The notes below the pieces were generated by a model that did not search any database, was not told the DNA's origin, and worked only from the letters and a program-made list of their open reading frames with translations. DNA of 61,714 nt from assembly GCA_030426475.1 (NCBI GenBank), contig JAUHYR010000003.1:1-61714 (forward strand), read 5' to 3'. Within the stretch, counting starts at the first letter, position 1, and the number at the start of each line of letters is the position of its first letter. Source of the stretch: Bacteroidia bacterium (lineage in GTDB: Bacteria; Bacteroidota; Bacteroidia; Flavobacteriales_E; Vicingaceae). Both the position numbers and the translations under genes were made by a program. Shown in pieces: positions 18,109 to 27,175 of the stretch.

Positions 18109-20393
18109 TGAAAGTATTTTTATACGCCCTTTTACTTCTATCTAGTTCTTTAGTTTTTGCTCAAAACGCAGAAGAGCACAAACCATTAACTGCATCGGGC
18201 TATATACCCGAAGACATTCGTAAGCTTTCTTATGACAAGTTTAAAGATGACTTAGGTAACGTAGATAAAAAATCTGCTGACAGAAAATCTACGGAAGAGT
18301 TTTTATTAATGAGTAACTACAGAGTTGATGAACTTCTTCAAAGCGGAAAAATCTTATTCAACGACCCTATCTCTGAATATTGTGAAAAAATACTAGATGA
18401 GATATTAAAAGATGATGCTGATACCCGGGCAAAAATTAGAGTGTACACTATTCGTTCATCCATAGCAAATGCCTTTGCAACAAACCAAGGAATTTTATTT
18501 GTTACCGTTGGATTAATGGCTCAACTTGAAAATGAAGCACAATTGGCTTTTGTTCTGGCTCATGAAGTTTCACATTTTAAAGAAAAACACACACTAAATT
18601 CGTATTTAGAAAATCAAAAAATAATTAAAGGAAAAGGCGAGTACAGACACTATGGCTATAATGAAAGTATAAAGTTATTAAGCCAGTATTCAAAAGACAA
18701 AGAATTTGAAGCCGATGAATTAGGAAGTAATGTTATTCTAAATACCGATTACTCCATTGAAGAAATAAACTATGTATTTGATGTGCTTCAGTATTCCTAT
18801 TTACCTTTTGATGAAATTCCTTTTGACAAGACTTTTTTTAATGATGATTATCTAAAAATTCCTGACGAATTCTTTTTAGACTCTATTTACCCCATAGTAA
18901 TTAAAGAAAACTATGACGATAGTGAAAGCACTCACCCTAATATTGTTAAAAGAAAAGAACGTGTAAAAAACAACCTAAAAGATAAAAAGGGAGGAGACAA
19001 ACTTTTCATAGTTTCAGAAGAAGACTTTAATAACGTAAGAAATATTAGCCGCTATGAATTACTCAGACTAAATTTACTTGACAGAAATTATCCAAAAGCC
19101 TTGTACAATTCTTACCTCTTATCATTAGAAAATCCTGATGATAAATACATAAAAACATCTATTGCCAAAGCACTGTACGGAATGGCTAAATATAAAAATG
19201 CGGGACGAACAAGTGAGGTTTTAACGTATTACAAAAAAATACACGGAGAGTCTCAGCAAGTTTACAAAATGCTACATTCCATGAAAAGCACACAAATAAA
19301 TGTTATCGCATTAAAATATAACTGGATAATGAAAAAACAGTATCCGGATGAAGCTATTTTTACACAAATGTGTGATGATTTATTTGACCTTCTGGTAATC
19401 GAAAACGAGAAAGAAAAAAGTTACTTTTTGACTAAAAAAGAAATTGAAAAAGCACAAAATAGCAATGATACTACAAGTATAGCTGAAAATGATATTAAGG
19501 AAGAAGAAAACAAAGAAAATAAGCGGTCAAAAAAATACATTGTTATTGACGAACGAAGAAGCAACACTAATAAAGAAAGTGAGAGTAAAGATGAGAATAA
19601 ATCATCCTTTGAAAAATTTGCCTTAGCCGATTTACTGGAGGAAGGAGCATTTGAAAATGAATTTAACGACCGTTTAGAAAAACTTGAAAAAAAGAAAAAA
19701 GAAGAAGAGGAAGAAGAAAACATGTCTTATGCACAAAAAAAGTCTATCAGACATGAAGAACAAAAAGAAAAGAAAAAACAAGAGCGAAAGGGAAAAGCAT
19801 TAGGTATAGATAAAATAGCCGTCATTGATCCTATGTATCTTCAAATGGATTCAAGAAATAATACAAAATATATTAACTCCGAAAAAAAATTATTGGACTT
19901 TAATAATACCATGATTACTATGGCCTCCGATTTAGGGTTAAGTATTGAGTTGGTAACTCCTAAAGAATTTACTATTGATGCTATTAATTACTATAACATT
20001 TTTAGCTTACTAAATGACTGGGCTGCCGAAAGATTTGACCATGAGGATATGGAGTTTGTTCAAAGCACCTCTGATTTAATGGAAGAAGTTAAAAAAGAAC
20101 TCGGGACAAAGTATATTTTGTACAATGGCGTTATATCCTATAAACAAAAAAAGAGTGATGTTGGTTATTATTTTTGTGGTGCAATACTATATCCCTTAAT
20201 ATTACCCTATGCTATTGTTTATGCTTTAACTCCGGAATATTGGACATATTACTACAACTATTTATTTGATATTGAAAATGGAAACGCATATATAGCTGAC
20301 GTAAAAGACACTAAACAAAAAGACCACAGGGGACTTGTTCTATCTAATCTATATCACACCTTTAACCAAATTAAAAGAAACCGCACTAAGTAG
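18108..20393 (+). CDS. Large secreted M48-family metallopeptidase with an unknown C-terminal domain
   Basis: A 761-residue protein with signal peptide (MKVFLYALLLLSSSLVFAQ). The zinc motif HEVSH is at 152-156 and the third ligand glutamate at about 201 in the EADELG segment, together a complete M48 gluzincin site, so a periplasmic or envelope-attached protease is expected. After the catalytic domain come a helical repeat-like part (about 305-440), a long highly charged Lys/Glu coiled stretch (about 440-570), and a C-terminal domain of about 190 residues with one hydrophobic segment (PLILPYAIVYAL). I do not recognise that domain. It is coupled to nadE by a one-base overlap. Confidence 0.85.
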   Translation: MKVFLYALLLLSSSLVFAQNAEEHKPLTASGYIPEDIRKLSYDKFKDDLGNVDKKSADRKSTEEFLLMSNYRVDELLQSGKILFNDPISEYCEKILDEILKDDADTRAKIRVYTIRSSIANAFATNQGILFVTVGLMAQLENEAQLAFVLAHEVSHFKEKHTLNSYLENQKIIKGKGEYRHYGYNESIKLLSQYSKDKEFEADELGSNVILNTDYSIEEINYVFDVLQYSYLPFDEIPFDKTFFNDDYLKIPDEFFLDSIYPIVIKENYDDSESTHPNIVKRKERVKNNLKDKKGGDKLFIVSEEDFNNVRNISRYELLRLNLLDRNYPKALYNSYLLSLENPDDKYIKTSIAKALYGMAKYKNAGRTSEVLTYYKKIHGESQQVYKMLHSMKSTQINVIALKYNWIMKKQYPDEAIFTQMCDDLFDLLVIENEKEKSYFLTKKEIEKAQNSNDTTSIAENDIKEEENKENKRSKKYIVIDERRSNTNKESESKDENKSSFEKFALADLLEEGAFENEFNDRLEKLEKKKKEEEEEENMSYAQKKSIRHEEQKEKKKQERKGKALGIDKIAVIDPMYLQMDSRNNTKYINSEKKLLDFNNTMITMASDLGLSIELVTPKEFTIDAINYYNIFSLLNDWAAERFDHEDMEFVQSTSDLMEEVKKELGTKYILYNGVISYKQKKSDVGYYFCGAILYPLILPYAIVYALTPEYWTYYYNYLFDIENGNAYIADVKDTKQKDHRGLVLSNLYHTFNQIKRNRTK

Positions 20394-20397
20394 CATA

Positions 20398-21171
20398 ATG
20401 AAAAATATTACTCTTATACTTTTTTTGATTTTTGCATTTAGCTTAAGTGCACAACAATCCGGTTATATGGGAAAAACAATTGCTATTCAATATAACCTTG
20501 CCTTATCTCCTGCTTTATCTGCCGGTTTTATTGGCAACACAGAAAGTCCCATTTCAATTAAACATGATTTTTTGATTGAAAAATCAATTAATGAAAACTC
20601 TTCAATAGGCTTTTCATTTAGACATAATGATGTTTATGTTCCTGCAAAAACAAAAGATGGAGGCATTAACTTTGAGATATCCAGTCCAAATCGGCAATAC
20701 TTCCTTACTCCTAAAAAAGACTTTTTTATTACTCATAACTCATTTTTTTTAGTACTCGGAACCTACACAGGAAAAGCAAATATTGCTCCTTTTGGAAGTT
20801 ACACCAATGTTTCCTTGGGTACAAGTATGTATTCCATTTCAAATAAAAATCCTGAAATTTTGTTTACTTACGATTCAACAGGTTATGGAGATAATACTGA
20901 CTATAAATTAATAGATAAAAACACCTATTACACTCTTATGATTTCTGTTGAATACGGCTTTAAAAGAATTATAGCTAAAGATTTATATTTTTCTTCAGGA
21001 ATTGCATGTAATATTAACCTACCCTACCTATTACCGCTTGGACAATTCTCCGGTGATGCCGACAATACATTATTAGAGCAAGCAGAGTATGTAAAAAGTA
21101 CCGGAAGATTTTATAACCAACTACAACACCTGTTTGAGCTAAAGCTAGGTATTGGTTATTTCCTTTTTTAA
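20398..21171 (+). CDS. Envelope protein of unknown function, probable beta-barrel
   Basis: Not recognised. The frame opens inside the M48 gene, but the ATG at 20398, five bases after that stop, gives a clean signal peptide (MKNITLILFLIFAFSLSAQ) and 257 residues. The mature part has many alternating strands (IGFSFRHNDVYVP, YYTLMISVEYGFKRI, FELKLGIGYFLF) and ends in phenylalanine, typical of an outer-membrane barrel. It is probably co-transcribed with the peptidase. Its stop directly abuts the stop of the convergent ferredoxin gene. Confidence 0.7.
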   Translation: MKNITLILFLIFAFSLSAQQSGYMGKTIAIQYNLALSPALSAGFIGNTESPISIKHDFLIEKSINENSSIGFSFRHNDVYVPAKTKDGGINFEISSPNRQYFLTPKKDFFITHNSFFLVLGTYTGKANIAPFGSYTNVSLGTSMYSISNKNPEILFTYDSTGYGDNTDYKLIDKNTYYTLMISVEYGFKRIIAKDLYFSSGIACNINLPYLLPLGQFSGDADNTLLEQAEYVKSTGRFYNQLQHLFELKLGIGYFLF

Positions 21172-21489
21172 TTATTGAGGAGCTAATCGAAGTACAAGAC
21201 CTTCCAATTCATCAGCCAACTTTATTTGACATCCTAATCTGCTATTCGCTTCAACAAAAAAAGCTTGGTCTAGCATATCTTCCTCAGCATCAGAACGATT
21301 AAAAATATCATGGTTTGATTCCACATAACAATGACATGAAGCACACATCGCCATACCTCCACATGTTCCTTCAACCGGCAAATCATTTGCCTTACAGAGT
21401 TCCATGATATTCATGTTAATATCCGTTGGAGCTTCGATTTTGTGTTCTACTCCTTCCCTATCAATTATAGTAACGTTAATTAGTGACAT
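21172..21489 (-). CDS. Adrenodoxin-type [2Fe-2S] ferredoxin
   Basis: A 105-residue cytoplasmic electron carrier. The cluster ligands are visible as CGGMAMCASC (C-x5-C-x2-C) followed by a fourth cysteine in RLGCQI, the adrenodoxin/Isc-type spacing. It lies immediately after the ferredoxin-NADP reductase gene with no gap, which indicates a functional pair: the reductase would charge this ferredoxin from NADPH. It might feed Fe-S assembly or an oxygenase; the sequence does not tell which. Confidence 0.93.
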   Translation of the reverse strand: MSLINVTIIDREGVEHKIEAPTDINMNIMELCKANDLPVEGTCGGMAMCASCHCYVESNHDIFNRSDAEEDMLDQAFFVEANSRLGCQIKLADELEGLVLRLAPQ

Positions 21490-22500
21490 TTAAAATCCTT
21501 GAATACCGTTTACAGTAGTATATTTTAATACAAAATTTTTATCGGGATATATTCTTTTAAAGGCTGATTGACACATCAATGTTGCCTCATGAAATCCACA
21601 TAAAATCAATTTTAGTTTACCCGGGTAAGTATTTATATCACCTATAGCATAAATGCCCTCTATATTGGTGCTATAATCAAACGTGTTTACCTCAATAGAG
21701 TTTTTATTAATATTTAAGCCCCAATCTGCTATCGGTCCCAATTTGGGTGAAAGTCCAAAAAGAGGAACAAAATGATCTGCCTCTTTTGAAATAATTCCAT
21801 CTGTTTGATGTTTTATTTCCACTCCTTTTAAATGACCATTTCCACTTAACCCAACCACTTCCGAATTAGTAATTAAATTTATTTTTTTGTTTGATGCTAA
21901 CTCCATTACTTTTTCTACTGAATCAGGAGCACCTCTAAACTCAGTTCTTCTGTGAATTAAGGAAACTTCGGAAGCCACATTCGTTAAAAAAATTGACCAG
22001 TCTAAAGCAGAATCACCGCCTCCGGCTACCACTACTTTTTTATCTCTATAAAACTCCGGGTCTTTAATAATATATTCTACACCCTTATCTTCAAAATCTG
22101 AAAGATTGGCAATGGGCGGTTTTCTTGGTTCAAAACAACCTAAGCCACCTGCAATAGCAACTACCGGAGCAATATGTTCTGTTCCTTTATTAGTTACTAC
22201 TTTAAATTTTCCGTCTTCAGTTTTTGATATTGTTTCACATCTTTCTCCTAAGGTAAACCCAGGTTTAAACGGTTCTATTTGCTTCATTAAATTTTCCACT
22301 AAATCTCCTGCAAGAATTTCAGGAAATCCGGGTATGTCGTAGATAGGCTTTTTAGGATAAATTTCTGTAAGCTGTCCTCCTGCTTGGGGCAAATAGTCAA
22401 TCAAATGACATCTGAGTTTTAACAAACCAGCCTCAAAAACCGTAAATAGTCCGCACGGACCAGCACCAACAATTATTATATCAGTTTCTATAGGTTTCAT
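21490..22500 (-). CDS. Ferredoxin--NADP+ reductase, thioredoxin-reductase-like type
   Basis: FAD flavoprotein of 336 residues. Motifs seen are the FAD loop IIIVGAGPCGLFTVFEAG, VVAGGGDSALDWSIFL for NADPH and the C-terminal IYAIGDINTYPGK. There is no redox-active CxxC between the domains, which separates it from thioredoxin reductase and fits type-2 FNR. The TTG at 22512 is a possible earlier start, but the ATG at 22500 gives the standard N terminus MKPIETDI. It precedes the ferredoxin gene directly. Confidence 0.93.
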   Translation of the reverse strand: MKPIETDIIIVGAGPCGLFTVFEAGLLKLRCHLIDYLPQAGGQLTEIYPKKPIYDIPGFPEILAGDLVENLMKQIEPFKPGFTLGERCETISKTEDGKFKVVTNKGTEHIAPVVAIAGGLGCFEPRKPPIANLSDFEDKGVEYIIKDPEFYRDKKVVVAGGGDSALDWSIFLTNVASEVSLIHRRTEFRGAPDSVEKVMELASNKKINLITNSEVVGLSGNGHLKGVEIKHQTDGIISKEADHFVPLFGLSPKLGPIADWGLNINKNSIEVNTFDYSTNIEGIYAIGDINTYPGKLKLILCGFHEATLMCQSAFKRIYPDKNFVLKYTTVNGIQGF

Positions 22501-22565
22501 AACTAGCCGCAAATTTAACAGTATTTCCCTTTTTTTATATCTTTACTAAACAAACCTATCTATTT

Positions 22566-23861
22566 ATGAGAAAATTTTTGAGTGTAGGTCTTTCTACTGC
22601 CTTCTCTATCCAACTATTTGCCGGAGGTTTTCAAATCAATCAGCAAAGTCATAAAGCCACAGGAATGGGAGGTGCTTTTACAGGTTTATGTATTGACGCA
22701 TCTTCTATTTTTTATAATCCCGGTGGCTTATATAAATTAAAAGGGCATCAATTTACCGGTGGCTTTACTTTAATTGATCCACATGTTTCTTTACAAACCG
22801 ATGCAAATGATAATATTGACCAAACTACAGGAAATGCAACGCCTTTTCATTTTTACTACTCCGGACAGTTTATTAACGAAAAACTTAGATTTGGATTTGG
22901 TGTAAATAATCAATTTGGTTCTAGTTCATCTTTTGACGATGATTGGGAAGGTAGGTTCATAGTTCAAAATATCGGACTTCAAACGTTTATGTTTCAACCA
23001 ACTGTATCTTACGCTGTGCTTGATGAAAAACTAAGTATTGGTGCAGGGTTTGTTTATACTACCGGAAATTTTCATTACGAAAAGGGAGTTCCATTAGCTT
23101 CAAAAGATAATGAATATGGAAAAGCAACTTTAAGCGGAAGTGGAAGTGCAATGGGATTTAACGTTGGCATTTTTTCCACCCCTTATAAATTAGAAAAAGA
23201 GGACTATACCTTTTCTGTTTCAGTAGGTGTGGATTACAGACATAAATTAAAAATGGATTTAGATAAAGGAAATGTTGATTTTACAGATATTCCAAGCTCA
23301 CTCAGAGATAAGTTTCCTGAAAGCACCGGGTTTACTTCATCACTTACTCTTCCGGCAGTGGCTTCTGGCGGTATAGCATTAACTTATGAAAAACCTGAAA
23401 AATTTAGGGTTGATTTATTATACGATTTAACAAGAACTTTTTGGTCTTCTTACGATACTTTGGCTTTTGATTTTGAAAATACGGATACTCCTGACTCTAA
23501 AACACCAAAAAATTGGGAAGATGTTTTTGTACATAGAATAGGTTTAAATATTACTTATAAAGATTTTATTTCCGTTAGAGGCGGAATATATATGGATCAG
23601 TCTCCCATACCGGATGGAAGAGTTAGCCCTGAATTACCGGATAACAGCCATACCGGATACACTGCCGGAATTGGTGTAAATATTACTGAAAATATTTCTG
23701 TCGATTTATCCTATTTACGTTCTTCTTTTGAACGACCAAATGCCTCTTTAACTACCGAAGGATTTACCGCCAGTTATAGAAGAATTGTAAATGTTTACGG
23801 CATCGGAATTAATGTGAAGTTTGGTGAAAATAAAACCACCGAAGCTCCTTCTATTGAATAA
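22566..23861 (+). CDS. OmpP1/FadL/TodX-family outer-membrane transporter
   Basis: Outer-membrane barrel of 431 residues with signal peptide ending near LFAGG. The mature N terminus GFQINQQSHKATGMGGAF and IDASSIFYNPGG is the FadL/TodX hatch signature. These proteins pass hydrophobic molecules such as long-chain fatty acids. The C terminus has the strands IVNVYGIGINVKFG followed by a short hydrophilic tail. The next gene encodes an SGNH lipoprotein five to 26 bases away, so a lipid uptake or processing unit is plausible by inference. Confidence 0.92.
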   Translation: MRKFLSVGLSTAFSIQLFAGGFQINQQSHKATGMGGAFTGLCIDASSIFYNPGGLYKLKGHQFTGGFTLIDPHVSLQTDANDNIDQTTGNATPFHFYYSGQFINEKLRFGFGVNNQFGSSSSFDDDWEGRFIVQNIGLQTFMFQPTVSYAVLDEKLSIGAGFVYTTGNFHYEKGVPLASKDNEYGKATLSGSGSAMGFNVGIFSTPYKLEKEDYTFSVSVGVDYRHKLKMDLDKGNVDFTDIPSSLRDKFPESTGFTSSLTLPAVASGGIALTYEKPEKFRVDLLYDLTRTFWSSYDTLAFDFENTDTPDSKTPKNWEDVFVHRIGLNITYKDFISVRGGIYMDQSPIPDGRVSPELPDNSHTGYTAGIGVNITENISVDLSYLRSSFERPNASLTTEGFTASYRRIVNVYGIGINVKFGENKTTEAPSIE

Positions 23862-23886
23862 TTTTATGAATATTAACTTTACTAAA

Positions 23887-25218
23887 ATGAAAAAATTACT
23901 TCCAATTCTTATTCTCAGTTTAACTATATTGAGTTGTACAAAAACTCAGTTTGAAGACAGAGTTAAAAATACAGGTTCAATAGATGTTTCAAATTATATT
24001 TCTGTTGGAAACTCTTTAACTCAGGGATTTCAGGATAACGGACTTTATGCAGAAACTCAAGCTTGGTCATACCCAGCATTAATAGCCAAGCAAATGAAAT
24101 TGGCTAATCCAAACATGCCTGATTTCAAGCAACCTGTTGCTATAGGAAATGGTTCAGGATATATGCACTTAGAGTACATAGATAATGAAATAACTCCCAT
24201 AAGACCTAGTGACCCAACTTATGGTGGTCCATATCGTGAAGATCCCACATGGTCCAATTGGGAAGATTATGTAAAAGGGCCTAAATACAACAATTTAGGT
24301 ATTGCGGGAATTCAGTTAAGGAATGCGATAGGATTAGACAATAATCAAAAAATATACAACCATGTTTTTTTAGATGGAATTAGCACTCTAAGTGTTCAGG
24401 GAAATCCATACGCACGGTTTTTAGATTGGGGAGACTCCCCACTTCTTTTTGGTACACCAAAAGAATATGTTGACCACATGAGAGAAAGTAATGCTACTTT
24501 TTTTACTAACTGGCTAGGAAATAATGATGTACTCGGATATGCAACTTCCGGTGGTGACGAAGGAGAGTTTACCATTCCTTTTGTTGGAACCTTCAAAGCA
24601 TCTGAATTAACTCCTGTTGCAGAATTTCGGCAAAAGTATGACTCTGTTCTTTCGGCTCTAACGGTTAACGGAGCAAAAGGCGTTTGCGCTACTATTCCTG
24701 ATGTTACTTCTATTCCATTATTTAATACAGTTACCTTAGAAAGCTTAGGAAAAGATATTTGGATTTATGAAAATGATGGCTCTACAAAAAGAATAGCTGT
24801 AGAAGGTGATTTAATTTTATTGACTGCACTTACAGAAATTGAAGATAACGGAAAAGGAACTCAAAATGATCCGCTGCCACATACCTTAGTATTAGATAAA
24901 GATGAGGCAAAATTAGCCAAAGACCATACTGTACTATTGAATAATGAAATAAAAGGTTTGGCAGCTAAATACGGAATTCCGGTGGTAGATACTTATGAGA
25001 TTTTAAAAACTTTTGAAAGTGGAATGAAAATGAGTGGTATCGACCTTAATATAAAATATGTTGAGGGCGGCTTATTTTCTTTAGATGGTGTTCATCCCAA
25101 TCCAAAAGGATATGCAATAGTTGCAAATGAGTTTATTAAAGTAATTAACCAATCTTATGATGCTAATATTCCTTTAATAGACATTACTAGATATAGAAGT
25201 GTAATTTTTCCTAATTAG
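23887..25218 (+). CDS. SGNH/GDSL-hydrolase family lipoprotein
   Basis: Lipoprotein of about 443 residues. The signal MKKLLPILILSLTILSC ends in a lipobox; an ATG 21 bases earlier (23866) is also possible. Block I is SVGNSLTQG with Ser43 as nucleophile (Asn in place of the usual Asp), block III is GNND in NWLGNNDVLG, and block V is LDGVHPNPKG carrying the Asp-x-x-His pair. All catalytic blocks are therefore present and the protein is probably an active esterase or lipase on the cell surface or in the periplasm. It lies directly downstream of the FadL-type porin. Confidence 0.88.
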   Translation: MKKLLPILILSLTILSCTKTQFEDRVKNTGSIDVSNYISVGNSLTQGFQDNGLYAETQAWSYPALIAKQMKLANPNMPDFKQPVAIGNGSGYMHLEYIDNEITPIRPSDPTYGGPYREDPTWSNWEDYVKGPKYNNLGIAGIQLRNAIGLDNNQKIYNHVFLDGISTLSVQGNPYARFLDWGDSPLLFGTPKEYVDHMRESNATFFTNWLGNNDVLGYATSGGDEGEFTIPFVGTFKASELTPVAEFRQKYDSVLSALTVNGAKGVCATIPDVTSIPLFNTVTLESLGKDIWIYENDGSTKRIAVEGDLILLTALTEIEDNGKGTQNDPLPHTLVLDKDEAKLAKDHTVLLNNEIKGLAAKYGIPVVDTYEILKTFESGMKMSGIDLNIKYVEGGLFSLDGVHPNPKGYAIVANEFIKVINQSYDANIPLIDITRYRSVIFPN

Positions 25219-25220
25219 TT

Positions 25221-25418
25221 ATGAAAGAGTACGAAAAAGAAGACATAAAGGTAATTTGGGAAAGCTCAAAATGTATTCATTCGGGTATTTGTGCTAAAGG
25301 ATTAAGCAAAGTTTTTAAACCAAAGGAACGTCCTTGGATTCAAACCGAAAATGCCAGTAAAGAAGATATTATTTCACAGGTTAATCAATGTCCCTCAGGA
25401 GCACTTTCTATTAAATGA
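25221..25418 (+). CDS. Small divergent [4Fe-4S] mono-cluster protein (Fer4_19 type)
   Basis: A 65-residue protein with the pattern of the divergent mono-cluster ferredoxin domain: WESSKCIHSGICAKGL, then VFKPKERPWIQ, and finally QVNQCPSGALSIK. Only three cysteines are present (in SKC, GIC and NQC), as is usual in this family where cluster binding differs from classical ferredoxins. The ATG is three bases after the SGNH stop, so it is probably in the same transcript. Its role next to lipid-related genes is unclear. Confidence 0.85.
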   Translation: MKEYEKEDIKVIWESSKCIHSGICAKGLSKVFKPKERPWIQTENASKEDIISQVNQCPSGALSIK

Positions 25419-25446
25419 AAAACCTCCAGGGCTTTACCTGAAGGTT
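25418..25446 (-). terminator. Intrinsic terminator, possibly bidirectional
   Basis: Inverted repeat AACCTCCAGG / CCTGAAGGTT (9 of 10 paired) around a 6-base loop. On the minus strand it is followed by TTTTT and would end the lipoprotein unit 25477-27011. On the plus strand only CTTT follows, so it may also weakly stop the FadL-SGNH-Fe-S unit. Confidence 0.7.
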
Positions 25447-25476
25447 CTTTAAGAATTTATTTATGTAGCTAAAAGG

Positions 25477-25683
25477 TTACTTATTTGAACATGTTACCGG
25501 GCCATATTTACCCCATTGGTCATTCATGTCTGTCTCTAAGCTTTTATTTGCTTTCTTTTTACAAGATTCAGCTACTTTAGTTGCTCCTATATCATCAGTG
25601 TAAGAACATTCTACACACTTTTTACATGAAGAGAGAGCTATTGTTGCTAGAAAAAGAAAGCCTATTATTTGTATTGTTTTCAT
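25477..25683 (-). CDS. Small cysteine-rich lipoprotein, unknown function
   Basis: A 68-residue lipoprotein: the signal peptide MKTIQIIGFLFLATIALSSC ends in the lipobox LSSC. The short mature part has four further cysteines (two in the CKKCVECSY region, one in ESCKKK and one in VTCSNK), which could form disulphides or bind a metal. I do not recognise the family. It starts 26 bases after the beta-helix lipoprotein stop and ends before a terminator, so the two are probably one transcript. Confidence 0.75.
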   Translation of the reverse strand: MKTIQIIGFLFLATIALSSCKKCVECSYTDDIGATKVAESCKKKANKSLETDMNDQWGKYGPVTCSNK

Positions 25684-25709
25684 CGTTATATTTTTTTAAT
25701 TTATAATTA

Positions 25710-27011
25710 TTAAAGTCCCTTTGTCCATCCGGCTGTCCAATCTGTTTGTGCAGCACCAATGTAAGTTCCGGCTTTAAACCATGAACCTAAAGTAGTAGGG
25801 TCAGTAGCATTAGCAGACACTGTACCAACATATCCTGTTAAGTTTGGATTAGCTGTACTATTTGAAGGGTCATTGGCAAACGGAGTACAATCTTTCCAAT
25901 CTGTACCATTGTTATAAGAAATAGAGCTTGTAACTAAAAGCGAACCAGCATTCATATTAACTGTAGTAATTGAGTCTGATACTCTAACTCCATTTTTAGG
26001 GAAGTTAGCAATAATAGCATTATAAATTTTACCCTTAGTACCTTCTCTTAATCTCATTCCTGTATTTTCACCATCACCATCATCAACTCCTAATAAGGTT
26101 ATGTTAGATAGAGTTGGTTCAGCATATGGAGTAAGTGTGTTATCATCTGCATTATTATCTGCTTCAATACCTCTATCACCACCATCTGAATTTTGATTAG
26201 CAATTAAAAATTGTCCATTTCCTCTCCATCCGTGAGTCCAGTCAAAAGAGTCATCATGATTACCGGAAGATACAGCATATCTTATACTAACAGTTCCTCC
26301 AAAAAATTCGAAACCATCATCTGCACCTCTATATGCCTGAACGTACTCAACTGTGGTTCCACTTCCACAACCGTTGAATGAGAATCCATTTAATTCATTG
26401 TCAGTACCTAAAATTTTACCCGCATATTCAACTCTAACATATTTTAAAACTCCAGAGTTGTCAGCATCATCAGTACCACCGTAAGTTCCCGTACCGCCTT
26501 CACCTTCAGCAGTTGCACCATTATTGATTCTAGCGTATCCATTTATAATTATACCGCCCCAATCTCCGGGAGCAGGATTAGCCTTAATTGAAGTAAACAC
26601 TATTGGACAAGAAGAAGTTCCTTCTGCCATGATTTTACCACCTTGTTTAATAGATAAAAATGGAGTTGTACCATCATCAGCTGCATAAACTTTAGTACAT
26701 GGCTCAATTGTTAAAGTTGCTCCGGGACCAACAAATACTCCACCTGAAAGCATCCAGTCTTTAGAAGCAGACATAGTAAAGTTTTCGTTAATTGTTCCTT
26801 CAATTTGGCTATACGTTGCGCCATTAACTGTTTTGTTTGTTACGATAAATGTTCTTGAATTTAAATATTCACAAGAACCATCATAAACTGTTGCATCAGC
26901 ATCAAAATTACTTGCACTTGGGTCTGTACATCCTTTTTTCTTTCCACAAGAAGAAAGAATCACAACTCCTGCAAGCATTGTAAGTGATAAAATTTTTTGT
27001 GTTGTTTTCAT
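25710..27011 (-). CDS. Surface lipoprotein with beta-helix-like repeats
   Basis: Lipoprotein of 433 residues; the signal peptide ends in VILSSC. A short Cys-containing module follows (GCTDPSASNFDADATVYDGS, then CEYL), then a long Gly/Asn/Asp-rich right-handed beta-helix-like region (about 75-430) with WGGIIINGYARINNG, ADDGFEFFGG, DDSFDWTHGWRG and RGIEADNN. I recall this family being found beside TonB receptors in several phyla, sometimes mislabelled as transporters. It lies downstream of such a receptor but is separated from it by a terminator and has its own Pho-like repeat. Ligand unknown; phosphate-related use is inference. Confidence 0.8.
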   Translation of the reverse strand: MKTTQKILSLTMLAGVVILSSCGKKKGCTDPSASNFDADATVYDGSCEYLNSRTFIVTNKTVNGATYSQIEGTINENFTMSASKDWMLSGGVFVGPGATLTIEPCTKVYAADDGTTPFLSIKQGGKIMAEGTSSCPIVFTSIKANPAPGDWGGIIINGYARINNGATAEGEGGTGTYGGTDDADNSGVLKYVRVEYAGKILGTDNELNGFSFNGCGSGTTVEYVQAYRGADDGFEFFGGTVSIRYAVSSGNHDDSFDWTHGWRGNGQFLIANQNSDGGDRGIEADNNADDNTLTPYAEPTLSNITLLGVDDGDGENTGMRLREGTKGKIYNAIIANFPKNGVRVSDSITTVNMNAGSLLVTSSISYNNGTDWKDCTPFANDPSNSTANPNLTGYVGTVSANATDPTTLGSWFKAGTYIGAAQTDWTAGWTKGL

Positions 27012-27083
27012 TTTCGTTTTGTTTTATTTTGACGCAAAGGAATCGTTATTGCATTAAGTGGACGTCACCTAAATTTTATGAGT

Positions 27084-27112
27084 TTGTTGTTTTAATGTAA
27101 ACTAAATGTTAA
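27084..27112 (-). promoter_or_regulatory. Pho-box-like direct repeats upstream of the beta-helix lipoprotein
   Basis: On the minus strand the heptamers TTAACAT (27106-27112), TTTACAT (27095-27101) and a weaker ACAACAA (27084-27090) follow each other with an exact 11-base period. The 7+4 layout is that of E. coli Pho boxes and the TTAACA core resembles PhoP half-sites of Bacillus. It is placed between the receptor terminator and the lipoprotein ATG. Confidence 0.55.
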
Positions 27113-27120
27113 TTGGATTA

Positions 27121-27153
27121 AAAAGAAAAGCCACTGCTAAATGCAAGTGGCTT
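27121..27153 (-). terminator. Intrinsic terminator of the TonB receptor gene
   Basis: The inverted repeat AAGCCACT (27128-27135) / AGTGGCTT (27146-27153) makes an 8-bp stem with a 10-base loop and, on the minus strand, is followed by TTTTCTTTT. It lies 23 bases after the receptor stop and isolates the downstream lipoprotein, which then needs its own promoter. Confidence 0.8.
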
Positions 27154-27175
27154 ACTTCTTCTAAAAACAAAGTTT

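Noticed and set aside
17861-18145. Plus-strand 94-residue ORF overlapping the nadE end
   Set aside because: It is an out-of-frame reading of nadE; nadE motifs continue through the region.
19421-19723. Minus-strand ORF very rich in Ser and Phe
   Set aside because: It is a mirror of the Lys/Glu codons of the M48 peptidase stalk; low complexity and no promoter.
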